Shown here in pieces: positions 6,127 through 6,969 of a stretch of DNA of 6,969 nucleotides. This DNA is from Gammaproteobacteria bacterium (GTDB lineage: Bacteria; Pseudomonadota; Gammaproteobacteria; S012-40). The notes under the pieces were generated by a model. That model was not told the origin of the DNA. It saw nothing but the letters and a program-made list of their open reading frames with translations, and searched no databases. The position numbers and the translations under genes are program-made. Location: the NCBI GenBank assembly GCA_029879945.1, contig JAOUPJ010000196.1, positions 1 through 6,969 of the forward strand, given 5' to 3'. Numbering within the stretch: position 1 is the stretch's first letter; each line of letters opens with the position of its first letter.

Positions 6127-6969
6127 ATGGTCTCTACGGAGCAAGCCGAACTGAGTGCCGATCACAACAGTGCCGTAAATAGTAGTGACTTAGTCATGCA
6201 GGCGATGATGTTACTACAGGAGGCCCATCCGAATCGGATTGGTCAGGCCGAGGAATTGGTTGGCATCATGTCATCATTGGGCGTGGATGAGCAGACCATC
6301 GCGGCAGGCGTGTTGTTTGAAGGTTTTGGCACAAACAATGGATCCCGATTAGATTTAGTTTCCGAACGATCCGATGCGGCTGTATTCCGTTTGGTACAAG
6401 AAGTGGTGCGCATTGAGAACAAGCGCCTGGATTGGATCGCGGTAGCCTCAGAAGAAGACAAGTCCAAAAATGAATTAGCGGTTTCCATGATGCTGATGTC
6501 CATGATGAAAGACCCTAGAGTGGTGTTCATCATGCTTGCCCATCAGCTTCGCGTGATTCGGCATGCCAAACGTTCGGGCGAAGAAATAAAAAAGCGCGTG
6601 GCTCTAGAGACACAGCAAGTATTTGTGCCTCTGGCAAATCGTCTGGGTATTGGACAAGTAAAATGGGAGTTGGAAGACCTTTCTTTTCGTTACCTTCACC
6701 CGCAACAGTATAAGGATATTGCCAAAGCATTAGAAGAACGCCGAGTGGTTCGTGAAAGCTATATGCAATCGGTAGTGAAAAAGATCGGCTCTCTGTTGCA
6801 AGAGGAAGGATTGCGGGCGCAGGTGTATGGTAGGCCAAAACACATTTTTAGCATCTGGAAGAAAATGCAAAACAAGCATCTGGATTTTTCAGAGCTTTAT
6901 GATGTGAGGGCAGTCCGTATCGTTGTTAGTGATGTGGCGGCGTGCTATGAGGCATTGTCGATCGTCCAT
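6127..6969 (+). CDS. relA: RelA, GTP pyrophosphokinase, N-terminal part (cut by window edge)
   Basis: Ribosome-associated synthetase that makes (p)ppGpp from ATP and GTP/GDP when uncharged tRNA enters the ribosome. The first 281 codons are present and the frame is open to the end. Residues about 25-165 are the HD-hydrolase fold, but its metal-binding HD is lost (LFEGF at 63-67 where SpoT has an HD-containing motif), as in monofunctional gammaproteobacterial RelA. Then PLANRLGIGQVKWELEDLSFRYLHP (168-192) and the start of the synthetase domain, GRPKHIFSIWKKM (235-247) and YDVRAVRIVV (258-267), nearly identical to E. coli RelA as I recall it. The missing part should hold the rest of the synthetase plus TGS, helical and ACT domains. 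ATG 6127 is chosen with a weak GAAG 7 bases upstream; the GTG at 6082 is in frame but has no ribosome site. Confidence 0.95.
   Translation, partial: MVSTEQAELSADHNSAVNSSDLVMQAMMLLQEAHPNRIGQAEELVGIMSSLGVDEQTIAAGVLFEGFGTNNGSRLDLVSERSDAAVFRLVQEVVRIENKRLDWIAVASEEDKSKNELAVSMMLMSMMKDPRVVFIMLAHQLRVIRHAKRSGEEIKKRVALETQQVFVPLANRLGIGQVKWELEDLSFRYLHPQQYKDIAKALEERRVVRESYMQSVVKKIGSLLQEEGLRAQVYGRPKHIFSIWKKMQNKHLDFSELYDVRAVRIVVSDVAACYEALSIVH

Noticed and set aside
6243..6838. Two minus-strand open frames opposite relA
   Set aside because: The plus-strand frame is strongly RelA-like throughout, so these are shadows.
6061..6969. Loss of the HD motif in RelA as a sign of a damaged gene
   Set aside because: Gammaproteobacterial RelA normally has an inactive hydrolase domain; the rest of the sequence is well conserved and uninterrupted.

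Overview
This window looks like chromosomal DNA from a gammaproteobacterium of moderate GC content. The signs are a RelA-type (p)ppGpp synthetase with a degenerate HD domain, a WspE/WspR-type c-di-GMP signalling pair, a bactofilin and a BamE-like outer-membrane lipoprotein. I cannot fix the genus from the sequence; a marine or environmental relative of the Pseudomonas/Cellvibrio/Saccharophagus groups would fit. I see no insertion sequence, tRNA, rRNA, CRISPR array or phage gene.

Left part, minus strand (1-1806): three genes are read right to left. They are a BamE/SmpA-like lipoprotein (1459-1806), a 371-residue transaldolase (203-1318), and the first 65 codons of 6-phosphogluconolactonase (1-195), which runs off the left edge. 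Transaldolase and lactonase lie 7 bases apart and form a pentose-phosphate pathway unit; zwf or similar may follow outside the window.

Middle part, plus strand (about 2110-5332): after a divergent intergenic region comes a hybrid CheA-type histidine kinase with an HPt, kinase core, CheW and receiver layout (WspE-like). It is followed 4 bases later by a receiver-GGDEF diguanylate cyclase with an intact I-site (WspR-like). They should act as kinase and output of a c-di-GMP pathway. The other genes of the classical Wsp cluster (receptor, CheW proteins, methyltransferase, methylesterase) are absent from both flanks visible here.

Right part, plus strand (5384-6969): a good sigma-70 promoter and a short leader hairpin precede a 135-residue bactofilin, a cytoskeletal scaffold protein. 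After a weak terminator-like hairpin and an AT-rich inverted repeat comes the first 281 codons of relA, cut by the right edge. Thus c-di-GMP signalling, a polymer-forming scaffold and the stringent-response synthetase sit side by side. No completely new system is evident; the most notable points are the stripped-down Wsp pair and its link to bactofilin.
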